Positions 20,196 to 29,112 of a stretch of DNA of 64,000 bases are shown here, piece after piece; within the stretch, counting starts at the first letter, position 1; each line of letters opens with the position of its first letter. A model generated the notes under the pieces. That model was given only the letters and a program-made list of their open reading frames with translations. It was not told the DNA's origin and did no database searches. Where the stretch lies: NCBI GenBank assembly GCA_024235935.1, contig JACKLL010000009.1, forward strand, positions 104,335 to 168,334, given 5' to 3'. This stretch comes from Rhodoferax sp. GTDB taxonomy: Bacteria > Pseudomonadota > Gammaproteobacteria > Burkholderiales > Burkholderiaceae_C. The translations under genes and the position numbers were made by a program.

Positions 20196-20211
20196 CCACT
20201 ACCGGTAGTGT
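20196..20211 (-). promoter_or_regulatory. NrdR-like box 2 (degenerate centre)
   Basis: CCACTACCGGTAGTGT keeps the outer arms of the NrdR box (CACTA and TAGTG, a perfect 14-bp palindrome) but has a GC centre instead of ATAT. The 32-bp centre-to-centre spacing with box 1 agrees with known tandem NrdR boxes. No nrdR gene is in the window. Confidence 0.6.
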
Positions 20212-20334
20212 ATCGCGCAGGCCACGGCCATCCCGCGGCGCAGCATTTTCCAGCTTCCGGTCGATGGCTTGGCGACGGCATGCGCTCCCGACCCGGCGCC
20301 ATGCCTTGCGACATGGGAAATGCAGATTGAAACC

Positions 20335-20388
20335 CAGGATTCATGCGACCAGCACCGCGTTTTGACGCGGATAACCGCATGAATCCTG
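20335..20388. repeat. Nested inverted repeat between ampD and nrdA
   Basis: Perfect 13-bp arms CAGGATTCATGCG (20335-20347) and CGCATGAATCCTG (20376-20388) enclose a second perfect stem CCGCG/CGCGG (20355-20359, 20366-20370) with loop TTTTGA. The rest of the 411-bp gap between ampD and nrdA holds the NrdR-like sites; I see no gene. The hairpin lies about 90 bp after the ampD stop but lacks a strong T-run, so it is only a possible transcription end or RNA/DNA-structure element. Confidence 0.7.
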
Positions 20389-20474
20389 CGTCCCGCCGAT
20401 CGCCACCCGGATCCGACAACAGGTGTTCGCCCATCGCCGGCGCACATTTCACCGTGCTGCTGCCGTAGATTTTT

Positions 20475-21089
20475 TTACACAGTCGGCGGAAATAAATCTT
20501 CACCCCAGTCCAGGGACTGGCGCAGCAGCGGCCAGTCGAACCCGGCGCCTGGATCAAACTTGCGCCCCGGTGCCACATGCTCATGCCCGACCACCTGACG
20601 AATCGGGTAGTTGGCGCGGATCGCCGTGCACAGGTCCGCCACCACGCAGTACTGGACCGGCGCGAACCGTTCGCCCTCCAGGCCCTCGAGCTCGATGCCG
20701 ATCGAAAAATCGTTGCAGTTGTCGCGGCCCTGATGGCAGGACGCACCCGCATGCCAGGCACGCGCATCGCAGCTGACGAATTGCCACAGACGGCCGTCGC
20801 GCCGGACGAAAAAGTGCGCCGACACCGTCAAGCCGCGGATCTGCTGGTAATAGGGATGGGCATCCCAGTCCAGCGTGTTGGTGAACAGCTGTTGAACCGC
20901 CAGGCCGCCATAGACCCCCGGCGGCAGGCTGATCGAATGCAGCACCACCAGGTCGACCGCCATGCCCGGCGGACGCGGACCGAAGTTCGGCGAGTCCAGG
21001 CGACGGGCGTCGCGGAACCAGCCCTGGTCCCAGGCCGATGTCGGATCCTGCCCCTGGTCGCAGGTTTCAGTCGGCGTCATCCACCGCAT
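20475..21089 (-). CDS. ampD: 1,6-anhydro-N-acetylmuramyl-L-alanine amidase AmpD
   Basis: Cytoplasmic zinc amidase that cleaves the peptide from anhydro-muropeptides in cell-wall recycling and so keeps AmpR-type beta-lactamase induction low. The 204-residue protein shows VVLHSISLPPG (zinc His), FFVRRDGRLWQFVSCDARAWHAG, and QVVGHEHVAPGRKFDPG with the second zinc His and the zinc Asp. Its start overlaps the end of pilR by 23 bp, so it is probably the last gene of the pilS-pilR unit, a common betaproteobacterial order. Together with mpl it gives a complete tripeptide reuse branch. Confidence 0.93.
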   Translation of the reverse strand: MRWMTPTETCDQGQDPTSAWDQGWFRDARRLDSPNFGPRPPGMAVDLVVLHSISLPPGVYGGLAVQQLFTNTLDWDAHPYYQQIRGLTVSAHFFVRRDGRLWQFVSCDARAWHAGASCHQGRDNCNDFSIGIELEGLEGERFAPVQYCVVADLCTAIRANYPIRQVVGHEHVAPGRKFDPGAGFDWPLLRQSLDWGEDLFPPTV

Positions 21090-22599
21090 CCCGGTCTGCG
21101 GGTACGTCGATCTTCAGCCGGGCGATCCGGTAACGGATCTGGCGCAAGCTCAGGCCCAGCCTTGCCGCAGCGGCCGTCCGGTTGAACCCGGTCTCGTGCA
21201 AGGTCTGCACCAGGATTTCACGCTCCTGCCGGTCCAGATGGCTTTGCAGGTCGCTGGGAATGACGATCGGCGCTGCGGCATCGACCACTTCCCCCGGCGG
21301 CGGCGGCGCAACTGCGGCCTGCCGAAGGTTCTCCTCGGGCATCGACTCCAGGGGCATCGGCAAGGTCGAATCCCCCAGCACATCGACGCGCAGGTCCCCG
21401 CCTTCGCTCAAGGCCACCGCGCGGTGCAGCAGATTCTCCAGTTCCCGCACATTGCCCTTGAGCGGCGCCAGGCAGATACGCTCGAGCACGCTGGCGGACA
21501 AGGTTGGCACCGGCATGCCGGCCTCCTGTGCGATGCGCCCCAGCAGACTGGCACACAGGGCCGGCAGATCGTCGAGCCGCTCGCGCAGCGGCGGGATCAC
21601 GATGTCGATGACATTGAGCCGGTAATACAGATCCTGCCGGAACCGCCCCGCCTGCACCTCGGCCGCGAGGTCACGGTGGGTCGCACTGATGATGCGCACG
21701 TCAACCGGCTCTTCCTGGGTCGAGCCGACGCTGCGCACGCTGCGCTCCTGGATCGCCCGCAGCAGCTTGGACTGCATGGCCAGCGGCAGATCGCCGATCT
21801 CGTCCAGGAACAGGCTTCCGCCACGCGCTGCCTGGAAGAAGCCATCCCGGTCCTGCGTCGCGCCGGTGAACGAACCCTTGCGCGTCCCGAAGAACTCCGC
21901 CTCCAGCAACTGCTCGGGGATGGCGCTGCAATTGACAGCCACCATCGGACCGCCAGAGCGGTGGCTGTTGGCGTGCAAGGCACGCGCCACCAATTCCTTA
22001 CCGGTGCCGGACTCGCCGGTGACCAGCACCGGCGCCATCGACCGCGCCACCTTGGCCACCCGCTCCTTGACCTGGCGCATGGCCACCGACTCGCCCACCA
22101 GGCGCTGCAAGGCGGCCTCGCCGACCCCGATTGCAGCATCGGTCTTGCGCCGGTTGAAACCCTCGCGGGAGGCCTGCCCGGCGTTGTGCCGCCGTCCGGC
22201 CACGGCTTCCTTGCGGGCACCGAGCACCGCAGACGCAATGACGGAGCGGAACTGCTGGATGTCGACCGGCTTGGTCAGGTAGTCGAAGGCCCCCGCCTTG
22301 AGCGATTCGACCGCGTTGTCAGCCGATCCGTAGGCCGTGATCACCACGCAGCGTTCGCGGCGCTGGTTTTCGCGCAGCCGCTGCAACAGGCTGATGCCCA
22401 TGCCGTCTGGCAGGCGCATGTCGGTGATGACCACTTCAAATCGGCGGGCATCGAGTTGCTCCCATGCCTGTGCCAGATCGCCGACGCTGAACACCGAATA
22501 CCCCTCGCGAACCAGGGCCAGCTCGTACAGGGTGCGCAGATCCGGCTCGTCGTCCACGACGAGGATGTTCACATCCTTCTGGGCGGCAGTTGCATCCAT
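21067..22599 (-). CDS. pilR: Sigma-54-dependent response regulator, PilR type
   Basis: A 510-residue NtrC-class activator. The receiver domain (about 10-125) has VVDDEPDL and the phosphorylatable Asp in VVITDMRLPDG. The AAA+ domain has GESGTGKE (Walker A), the sigma-54 contact loop GSFTGA (a Ser variant of GAFTGA) and GGSLFLDEIGD (Walker B). The C-terminal Fis-type helix-turn-helix is FNRTAAAARLGLSLRQIRYR. It starts 2 bp after the pilS stop, so the pair is coupled. PilR activates pilin genes in relatives; no pilus genes are in this window, so the pilR name rests on architecture and the pilS/ampD context. Confidence 0.85.
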   Translation of the reverse strand: MDATAAQKDVNILVVDDEPDLRTLYELALVREGYSVFSVGDLAQAWEQLDARRFEVVITDMRLPDGMGISLLQRLRENQRRERCVVITAYGSADNAVESLKAGAFDYLTKPVDIQQFRSVIASAVLGARKEAVAGRRHNAGQASREGFNRRKTDAAIGVGEAALQRLVGESVAMRQVKERVAKVARSMAPVLVTGESGTGKELVARALHANSHRSGGPMVAVNCSAIPEQLLEAEFFGTRKGSFTGATQDRDGFFQAARGGSLFLDEIGDLPLAMQSKLLRAIQERSVRSVGSTQEEPVDVRIISATHRDLAAEVQAGRFRQDLYYRLNVIDIVIPPLRERLDDLPALCASLLGRIAQEAGMPVPTLSASVLERICLAPLKGNVRELENLLHRAVALSEGGDLRVDVLGDSTLPMPLESMPEENLRQAAVAPPPPGEVVDAAAPIVIPSDLQSHLDRQEREILVQTLHETGFNRTAAAARLGLSLRQIRYRIARLKIDVPADRDAVDDAD

Positions 22600-22601
22600 G
22601 G

Positions 22602-24323
22602 TCACGGCGCTATTTTGGCAGATGGCTTGCCCCACGCGGCGGACGCAAACCGGATGCGGAATTCGTTGCCATCGACGGTGGCGGCCGCTATCCGTCGCGC
22701 TGTCCGGGCAAAGCCAATCGACGCACCATGGCCGTCGCACAGTTCCCGACATATATAGAGGCCCAGACCGGTGGAGCGGCTCTCGGACGAAAAGAAGGGC
22801 TCGAACAGATGGCGTTCGACCGACGGCTCCATCGGTTTGCCATCGCTCCAGACCATCAGCGACACCGGCCCTCCCGGGGCGCGGCTGGTGATCACCTGGA
22901 TCGATGCAGCGGATGCGCCGGCATAACGATTGGCGTTATCGAGCAGGTTGACCAAAACCCGGCGCAGATGCTCGGCCTCGAACGAAACATCCGCATCGAC
23001 CTCGCTCAGGTGCAAGGCCAGCGGCGAAGCACGGCCACCGCGCTGGTCCCAGTCGGCACAGATCTGCGCGACGACCTGGTTCAGCCGCACACTGGACGGA
23101 TCGGCCTCGGGCGCACGCTGCTGCACCCGGGCAATGTCGAGCACCTCGTCGACGATGCGCTCGAGCCGGCTGGCATTTTGCTGCACCATGCGGATCAAGG
23201 GCTTGAGCCGCGGATCCTCGACACCTTCGTCCAGCAGTGCGTTGGCCTGCACGATGGCGGCCAGCGGATTGCGGATCTCATGCGCCACCGCGCTGGACAT
23301 GCGCCCCATGCTGACCAGTTTCTCGGTGCGCATGCGAGCTTCGACCTCGCGCTGGTCCTGCACGAACATCACGCACAGGCGCTCGGACGGCGCGTCGCCG
23401 GTGGCGGCAATGCGGGTGCGGACATGGGTGAACTGCGGGCCGGCACCGGCAAGCGACAGCACGATGCTGGCGCTTTGCCCGGTGTTCTGCGCCAGCGTTC
23501 GCCGGTTGAGTTGCACCAGAGCCTGCCAGCCAGGCTCGGTCGCGAGCGAAAAAGACTGCTGCATCGCCGCAACGTCACGCCCCAGCAGCCGGCACGCGGC
23601 CGGGTTTGCCGCCAGCACCAGATCCTGCTCGTCCACCACCAGTATTCCGTCGGTGAGCGACTCGATGACCAAGGCATTGACCTCGCGCTGCACCTGGGCC
23701 ACCATCTGGCTGCGCCGCGACCGCTGCTCCTCGCTGGCCAGCCGCGCCGACAACTGGCTGGCCAGAAACGCGATCACGAAATAGCCGGCGCCGGTCAAGG
23801 CCGACTGCGCAACCACCGACGGTGAATCTGCGCTGCCCGCCAGCCCGTCCAGCGTGGCACGCAGCAGCAACAGCAAGGTGGCACCGGCCGCCGTTGCCAT
23901 GGCCACCGGCAGCGACCCCAGTACCGCCGCCATCAGCACCGGCAAGGCCAGCAACGGTGAATAGTTGATGCCCGCGTTGCCCTGGACATATTGGAGCAGG
24001 GCAAAGGTGGCCACGTCGACGCCAACCGTCAGGATCCAGCGCGCTCCCAGCGTCGTCCCCAGACGGTGTGGACGTCCGAACAGCCGCGTGACCAGCGTCG
24101 CCACCAGGTAGGCGCCACAGGAGATGACCAGCAACGGGTCGGACGCCTGACCCAGTACGTACAGGCTGGCCTGCAAGGCCAGCAGCACGAAGCCCAGGGT
24201 TACGCGGGCGGTCATGAAGCCGCTCCACAGGCGCACGAACTCGCCCGGTCCGTCGGCGTCGACGTTACCGTCGCGCTGGTTCGACCGCAGATCCAGCCAC
24301 GGGCGGGATGGCGCGGCAGCCAT
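22602..24323 (-). CDS. pilS: PilS-type membrane sensor histidine kinase
   Basis: A 573-residue kinase with six hydrophobic segments in residues ~35-210, a PAS-like domain (about 225-330, ESLTDGILVVDEQDLVLAAN), the HisKA phosphoacceptor SSAVAHEIRNPLAAI, and an ATPase domain with NLLDNANRYAG, a variant loop LMVWSDGKPM and STGLGLYICRELCDGHGA. Six membrane helices without a large periplasmic loop suggest sensing within the membrane, as described for PilS and its pilin ligand. It precedes pilR by 2 bp. Confidence 0.85.
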   Translation of the reverse strand: MAAAPSRPWLDLRSNQRDGNVDADGPGEFVRLWSGFMTARVTLGFVLLALQASLYVLGQASDPLLVISCGAYLVATLVTRLFGRPHRLGTTLGARWILTVGVDVATFALLQYVQGNAGINYSPLLALPVLMAAVLGSLPVAMATAAGATLLLLLRATLDGLAGSADSPSVVAQSALTGAGYFVIAFLASQLSARLASEEQRSRRSQMVAQVQREVNALVIESLTDGILVVDEQDLVLAANPAACRLLGRDVAAMQQSFSLATEPGWQALVQLNRRTLAQNTGQSASIVLSLAGAGPQFTHVRTRIAATGDAPSERLCVMFVQDQREVEARMRTEKLVSMGRMSSAVAHEIRNPLAAIVQANALLDEGVEDPRLKPLIRMVQQNASRLERIVDEVLDIARVQQRAPEADPSSVRLNQVVAQICADWDQRGGRASPLALHLSEVDADVSFEAEHLRRVLVNLLDNANRYAGASAASIQVITSRAPGGPVSLMVWSDGKPMEPSVERHLFEPFFSSESRSTGLGLYICRELCDGHGASIGFARTARRIAAATVDGNEFRIRFASAAWGKPSAKIAP

Positions 24324-24331
24324 GGTGCCGC

Positions 24332-24574
24332 TCAGGCCTCGGCCCGGTTGCGGTGTTCGGTGGAACAGTAGGTGCCGTGCTCGCCGACGATCAGGTCATC
24401 GCTGGGGCAATGCATGCCGCAGTGATCGCACCGGCCCATGGCGATGGCCCCCGGGGCCTTGCGCCGCGGTCTGGCGGCGTCGCGCTCGGCGTCATCCGAC
24501 CGCTCGGCCGCCCGATTGGAGCGCCAGATCCAGACCCCCACCATGACCACGATCAGCACCAGCAGGAATTTCAT
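24332..24574 (-). CDS. PP0621-family small membrane protein with MYND-like zinc finger
   Basis: An 80-residue protein: an N-terminal membrane helix (MKFLLVLIVVMVGVWIW) followed by a charged linker and a Cys/His cluster RCDHCGMHCPSDDLIVG then YCSTEHR, which could bind zinc. Function unknown. It overlaps the upstream CcsA-like gene by 4 bp and lies 8 bp from pilS. The same order is common in Burkholderiales. The annotated start at 24574 is within the ATGA overlap. Confidence 0.8.
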   Translation of the reverse strand: MKFLLVLIVVMVGVWIWRSNRAAERSDDAERDAARPRRKAPGAIAMGRCDHCGMHCPSDDLIVGEHGTYCSTEHRNRAEA

Positions 24575-25383
24575 GGCATGCGACCCAATACGACTTCCAT
24601 GACGAACCGCGAACCGACATAGGCCAGAAACAGCAGGCCGGCGCCGGCATACAGCACCCGCACCGCGCGCCGGCCGCGCCAGCCATACCGAAGCCGGCCC
24701 AGCAGCAATGCCGCAAAGGTCAGCCATGACAGGACCGTGAACACACTCTTGTGGTCCATGCGCAAACCCATGCCGGGGCCATACAAGGTCTCTCCGTAGG
24801 CCAGCACGACCAGCAAGGTCGCCGTCAGCAGCGCAAACCCGGCCTCCACGAAGCGGAAGGTCAGCCGCTCCAGCGTCAGCAGCGGCATGCCGCTTTCCGG
24901 GTCCGCGCCCTGGCGGATGCGATCCTCGGCGCGCCCCATCATCCAGGCATGGACCACGGCCGCGCCGAACAGGCCATAGGACGCGATGCCCAGCGCCCAA
25001 TGCAAGGGCAACCAGGCCGATGCCGCGGGGTGCAGCGCAGAGCCGGGGAACAGCAGCGGCAGCAACACCGCCACGGCCGCCAGCGCCGACAACACGCGGC
25101 GCAGCCGCAACTGCGGGTAAAAGTGCGACTCGATCGCATAGACCGCCCCCACCAGCCAGGCGGTAACCGACAAGGCTGGCGCAAAGCCGAAATGCGGCGC
25201 AGCACCGGCCAGGCTGATGGCCAGCACCACCGCGTGCAGCAGCCAGCCCAGCAGCCAGCCCAGCAGCAGCACCAGCCGGCCCATGCGGTCCCCGAAGCCT
25301 TGCCAAACGGCCGGGACCAGGTAACCAATGGCGGCGAGCCACGCAAGAACATGGGTCAACACGGAGCCACTGGCTAGAATCAT
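24571..25383 (-). CDS. CcsA/HemX-like cytochrome c assembly membrane protein
   Basis: A 270-residue integral membrane protein with about eight hydrophobic helices and conserved His in LHWALGIASYGLFGAAVVH and near MDHKSVFTVLSWLTF. It belongs to the CcsA/CcmC/HemX superfamily, whose members handle heme for cytochrome c maturation. It diverges from ffh, an arrangement conserved in proteobacteria (YpjD). A role in heme handling is a family inference; this subgroup is poorly studied. Confidence 0.82.
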   Translation of the reverse strand: MILASGSVLTHVLAWLAAIGYLVPAVWQGFGDRMGRLVLLLGWLLGWLLHAVVLAISLAGAAPHFGFAPALSVTAWLVGAVYAIESHFYPQLRLRRVLSALAAVAVLLPLLFPGSALHPAASAWLPLHWALGIASYGLFGAAVVHAWMMGRAEDRIRQGADPESGMPLLTLERLTFRFVEAGFALLTATLLVVLAYGETLYGPGMGLRMDHKSVFTVLSWLTFAALLLGRLRYGWRGRRAVRVLYAGAGLLFLAYVGSRFVMEVVLGRMP

Positions 25384-25470
25384 GGCTACAGTTTAGCCTC
25401 TCGCCCGCCCCCACCTGCGCGTTCCGCTGGCGAGAATCACCCCCGCGCGCACCCGAAACCCCAAGCACCC

Positions 25471-26835
25471 ATGGCCTCATCGCTTTCCGAAAAACTGTCG
25501 CGCCTTGTCAAGGAAATGCGCGGGCAGGCCCGCATCACCGAGTCCAACGTCACCGACATGCTGCGCGAGGTGCGCATGGCCTTGCTCGAGGCCGATGTGG
25601 CACTGCCCGTGGTGCGCGACTTCATTGCCCGAGTCAAGGAGAAGGCCCTCGGCCAGGAGGTGATGGGCTCGCTGTCGCCGGGTCAGGCACTGGTGGGCAT
25701 CGTGAACAAGGAGCTCTCCGCAACGATGGGAGAGGGCATCAGCGACATCAACCTGGCGGCGCAGCCACCGGCGGTGATCCTGATGGCGGGTCTGCAAGGC
25801 TCGGGCAAGACGACCAGCACCGCCAAGCTGGCGCGCCACCTGATCGAAAAGCGCAAGAAAAAGGTGCTGACGGTGTCAGGCGACGTCTACCGCCCGGCCG
25901 CCATCGAACAACTCAAGACCGTGACGGCCCAGGCCGGCGCGCAGTGGTTCCCCAGCAGCGCCGATCAGAAGCCGGTCGATATCGCCCGTGCCGCACTCGA
26001 CTACGCGCGCAAGCACTATTTCGACGTCCTGCTGGTCGACACCGCCGGCCGCCTCGCGATCGACGAAGTACTGATGCGCGAGATCAAGGAACTGCACCAG
26101 GTGCTGGATCCGGTCGAAACCCTGTTCGTCGTCGACGCGATGCAGGGCCAGGACGCGATCAACACGGCCCGGGCCTTCAAGGAAGCCCTGCCGCTGACCG
26201 GCATCATCCTGACCAAGACCGACGGTGATTCCCGCGGCGGCGCCGCGCTGTCTGCGCGCCAGGTGACCGGCGCGCCGATCAAGTTCGCCGGCACCAGCGA
26301 GAAGATCGACGGGCTGGAGGTGTTCGACGCCCAGCGCCATGCCGGGCGCATCCTGGGCATGGGCGACATCGTCGCGCTGGTCGAGCAGGTCAGCTCCGGC
26401 GTCGACATGGCGGCGGCGCAGAAACTGGCCGCCAAGGTCAAGAGCGGCGCCCACTTCGACCTCAACGATTTTCTCGGTCAGATCCAGCAGATGAAACAGA
26501 TGGGCGGCCTGTCCAGCCTGATGGACAAGCTACCCGCCGCCATGGCGGCCAAGGCGGGTCAGGTCGACATGAACCGGGCCGAAAAAGACATCCGGCGCAA
26601 GGAAGGCATCATCCACAGCATGACCCCGCTCGAGCGCCGCAAACCCGAGCTGATCAAGGCCACCCGCAAACGCCGCATCGCCAACGGCGCCGGCGTACAT
26701 GTACAGGAAGTCAACCGCATGCTCAAGGAATTCGAGCAGATGCAGGACATGATGAAGAAGATGAAAGGCGGCGGCATGATGAAGATGATGAAGCGCCTCG
26801 GCGGCATGAAGGGGATGGGGAAAATGCCCTTCTGA
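25471..26835 (+). CDS. ffh: Signal recognition particle protein Ffh (SRP54)
   Basis: GTPase that binds 4.5S RNA and nascent membrane-protein signal sequences and hands them to FtsY. The 454 residues comprise the N domain (MASSLSEKLSRLVKEMRG), the G domain with GLQGSGKTTSTAKLA, DTAGRL and TKTDGDSRGGAALS, and the Met-rich M domain with QEVNRMLKEFEQM and the C-terminal GGMMKMMKRLGGMKG. All motifs are intact. The 4.5S RNA gene is not in the window. Confidence 0.97.
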   Translation: MASSLSEKLSRLVKEMRGQARITESNVTDMLREVRMALLEADVALPVVRDFIARVKEKALGQEVMGSLSPGQALVGIVNKELSATMGEGISDINLAAQPPAVILMAGLQGSGKTTSTAKLARHLIEKRKKKVLTVSGDVYRPAAIEQLKTVTAQAGAQWFPSSADQKPVDIARAALDYARKHYFDVLLVDTAGRLAIDEVLMREIKELHQVLDPVETLFVVDAMQGQDAINTARAFKEALPLTGIILTKTDGDSRGGAALSARQVTGAPIKFAGTSEKIDGLEVFDAQRHAGRILGMGDIVALVEQVSSGVDMAAAQKLAAKVKSGAHFDLNDFLGQIQQMKQMGGLSSLMDKLPAAMAAKAGQVDMNRAEKDIRRKEGIIHSMTPLERRKPELIKATRKRRIANGAGVHVQEVNRMLKEFEQMQDMMKKMKGGGMMKMMKRLGGMKGMGKMPF

Positions 26836-26861
26836 GCAGCCTGAGACCTTGTGGGAAAGAC

Positions 26862-26885
26862 CGAAATTACACGAAGTGAATTTCG
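26862..26885. repeat. Inverted repeat between ffh and the enolase-superfamily gene
   Basis: CGAAATT (26862-26868) and AATTTCG (26879-26885) with a 10-nt loop lie 27 bp after the ffh stop. There is no T-run, so it is not a standard terminator. It could be an operator for the downstream catabolic pair. Confidence 0.4.
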
Positions 26886-26991
26886 CTCTGTCCCCAACAT
26901 TTTGTCGGATGTCCGGCTGTTCCAACCGAGCGCCCCCAAGAGCGTGAGCCATGCGCGCACCCAAACGACAAAAAACACCAGGAGACCGCCC

Positions 26992-28110
26992 ATGACAACC
27001 CCCACCACCATTGTCGAACTGCGCAGCCATCTCCTGCAGGTGCCGTGGAACGGTCCACCGCCGCCAGCAGGTATCCTGGCCGCGCCGCTGCGCGACATCT
27101 ACGTGCTGGAGATCGAAACCCAGGGCGGACTGGTCGGCATGAGTTACCTGATGCCGCTGCGCGGCGGCCTGCACACACTCGATGCCTGCATGAAGGAGTT
27201 GATCGCACCGCATCTGATCGGGCGCGACGCGACCGAGATCGAAGGCATCTGGCAGACGCTGTACAAAAGCAACTTCTGGCTCGGCCGCATGGGCGTCACC
27301 GTCTTCGCCCAGAGTGCGGTCGACATGGCGCTGTGGGACATTGTGGGCAAGCGCGCCGATCTGCCGCTGTTCCGCCTGTGGGGCGCCGCCCGGACGGAGA
27401 TCCCGGCCTATGGCTCGGGCTGCTTCCGCGGCATGGGTCGCGACGGCATGATTGCCCGGGCCCAGGAGTTCACGGCCATGGGTCTCACCGCCATCAAGAT
27501 GCAGGTCGCCCACATCCGCCCGTGGCGGGAGGACGTGCGCAACGTACAGGCGATGCGCGAAGCCCTGGGCGAGGACATCGAGATCATGATCGACGTCAAC
27601 ATGGGCTGGGACGCCGACACCGCCATCCAGGCCGGCCACCACCTCGACGCATTCGACCCCTACTGGCTGGAAGAGCCGGTGGTCGCCGAGGATGTCGCCG
27701 GCTACCGCCGGATCGCCGCCGCACTCAAGACCCGCGTCGTCGGTGGCGAAAGCCACTTTACGCGGCAGGACCTGCGGCCGTTTTTCGAGACCCCCTGCGT
27801 GCCCATCCTGCAGCCCGACCCCATGCGCGGCGGCTTTACCGAGTTGCGCAAGATCGCCGCCACCGCCGAGACCTGGGGCATCCGACTGGCTCCGCACCTG
27901 TTCCATGAGACGATGGTGCATGTGCTGGCCTCGATCCCCAATGCCAGCTACCTCGAATACATGACCTGGAACGACGACCTCTGGATCGATCCGATCCTGC
28001 CCTCGAAGACCGGCATGATGTCGCCGCCCGAGCGGCCAGGCCATGGCCTGGCCTTCCGGCCGGAGATCCTGAAGGACTTCAGGATCTCCGGGCAGACGAT
28101 GCGCGGCTGA
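26992..28110 (+). CDS. Mandelate racemase/muconate lactonizing enzyme family protein
   Basis: A 372-residue enolase-superfamily enzyme, probably a sugar-acid dehydratase, racemase or cycloisomerase. The N-terminal capping domain is followed by a barrel with the acid/base segment AIKMQV (Lys169), metal ligands Asp201 in MIDVNMGW, Glu227/228 in WLEEP and Glu253 in GGESHF, and a late His in APHLFHE. The Lys-x-Gln in place of the common Lys-x-Lys distinguishes it from classic mandelate racemase. ATG at 26992 follows GGAG at a good distance. It is 80 bp upstream of an epimerase gene and likely shares a pathway with it. Confidence 0.82.
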   Translation: MTTPTTIVELRSHLLQVPWNGPPPPAGILAAPLRDIYVLEIETQGGLVGMSYLMPLRGGLHTLDACMKELIAPHLIGRDATEIEGIWQTLYKSNFWLGRMGVTVFAQSAVDMALWDIVGKRADLPLFRLWGAARTEIPAYGSGCFRGMGRDGMIARAQEFTAMGLTAIKMQVAHIRPWREDVRNVQAMREALGEDIEIMIDVNMGWDADTAIQAGHHLDAFDPYWLEEPVVAEDVAGYRRIAAALKTRVVGGESHFTRQDLRPFFETPCVPILQPDPMRGGFTELRKIAATAETWGIRLAPHLFHETMVHVLASIPNASYLEYMTWNDDLWIDPILPSKTGMMSPPERPGHGLAFRPEILKDFRISGQTMRG

Positions 28111-28190
28111 CCCCTTCCCGGGCGCTGCCGGGTCTGCCGCTCGCGCGGCGCCGCGCACGTCGAACCACTGAAAGCAACGAGGAGAGCGAG

Positions 28191-29075
28191 ATGCGCGTTT
28201 TGTTCACCGGTGGGTCCGGCAAGGCCGGACGGCACGTCATTCCCTATCTGGTCGATCACGGCCACCATGTGCTCAATGTCGACTTGACGCCCCTCGCGCA
28301 TCCGGGTGTCGACAACCTCACGGCCGACATCACCGACTCCGGGCAGATGTTCAATGCCATGACCAGCTATGCCAACTTCGGTGAGCTGGAGCCTGGGGCC
28401 GGCGTGCCCAAACTCGACGCCGTGGTGCACTTCGCCGCGGTGCCGCGCATTCTCATCCGTCCGGACAACGAGACTTTCCGGATCAACACCGTGGGCACCT
28501 ACAACGTCATCGAGGCGGCGGTCAAGCTTGGCATCCGCAAGATCATCATCGCCTCATCGGAAACCACGTACGGCGTGTGTTTCGCCGATGGGGAGGTCAG
28601 CCCGCCGTCCTTGCCGGTGGAAGAAGACATGGATGTCAATCCGATGGATTCCTACGGCATGTCGAAAGTGGTCAACGAACAGACCGCCCGCAGCTTCCAG
28701 CGCCGCTCGGGCTTCGACATCTACGCCTTGCGCATCGGCAATGTGATCGAGCCGCATGAGTATGGCCGCTTCCCCGGCTTCTTCGCGAACCCGCAGGTAC
28801 GACGGCGCAACATCTTCTGCTACATCGACGCGCGCGATCTGGGCCAGATCGTCGATCGATGCCTGAACACCGACGGGCTCGGATTCCAGGTCTTCAATGC
28901 CGGCAACAACACCAATTCGGTCGACATGCCGACCGCAGACATTGCCCGGCGCTTCTTTCCCGGCGTGCCCTTCACCCGCGCGATGGGAGAGCACGAGGCC
29001 CTGTACGCCAACCGCAAGATCCGCGACATGCTGGGCTTCACCGAAGAACACGACTGGCGCAGATACGTGAAGTGA
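28191..29075 (+). CDS. NAD-dependent epimerase/dehydratase (extended SDR)
   Basis: A 294-residue extended short-chain dehydrogenase. The Rossmann motif is TGGSGKAGRH at the N-terminus, the catalytic Tyr/Lys motif is SYGMSKVVNE, and SSETTYG carries the catalytic Ser/Thr region. AGGAG lies 6 nt before the ATG. Pairing with an enolase-superfamily enzyme is typical of sugar-acid degradation, where such SDRs are uronate dehydrogenases or epimerases. The substrate is unknown. It converges with miaB. Confidence 0.82.
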   Translation: MRVLFTGGSGKAGRHVIPYLVDHGHHVLNVDLTPLAHPGVDNLTADITDSGQMFNAMTSYANFGELEPGAGVPKLDAVVHFAAVPRILIRPDNETFRINTVGTYNVIEAAVKLGIRKIIIASSETTYGVCFADGEVSPPSLPVEEDMDVNPMDSYGMSKVVNEQTARSFQRRSGFDIYALRIGNVIEPHEYGRFPGFFANPQVRRRNIFCYIDARDLGQIVDRCLNTDGLGFQVFNAGNNTNSVDMPTADIARRFFPGVPFTRAMGEHEALYANRKIRDMLGFTEEHDWRRYVK

Positions 29076-29112
29076 CGGCGGCTGGACTTCGCCGCCGAGC
29101 GCCCGCGTTGCC

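Noticed and set aside
29076..29097. CGGCGGC/GCCGCCG hairpin between the epimerase gene and miaB
   Set aside because: No T-run on either strand and the stem is expected at this GC content, so I do not call a terminator.
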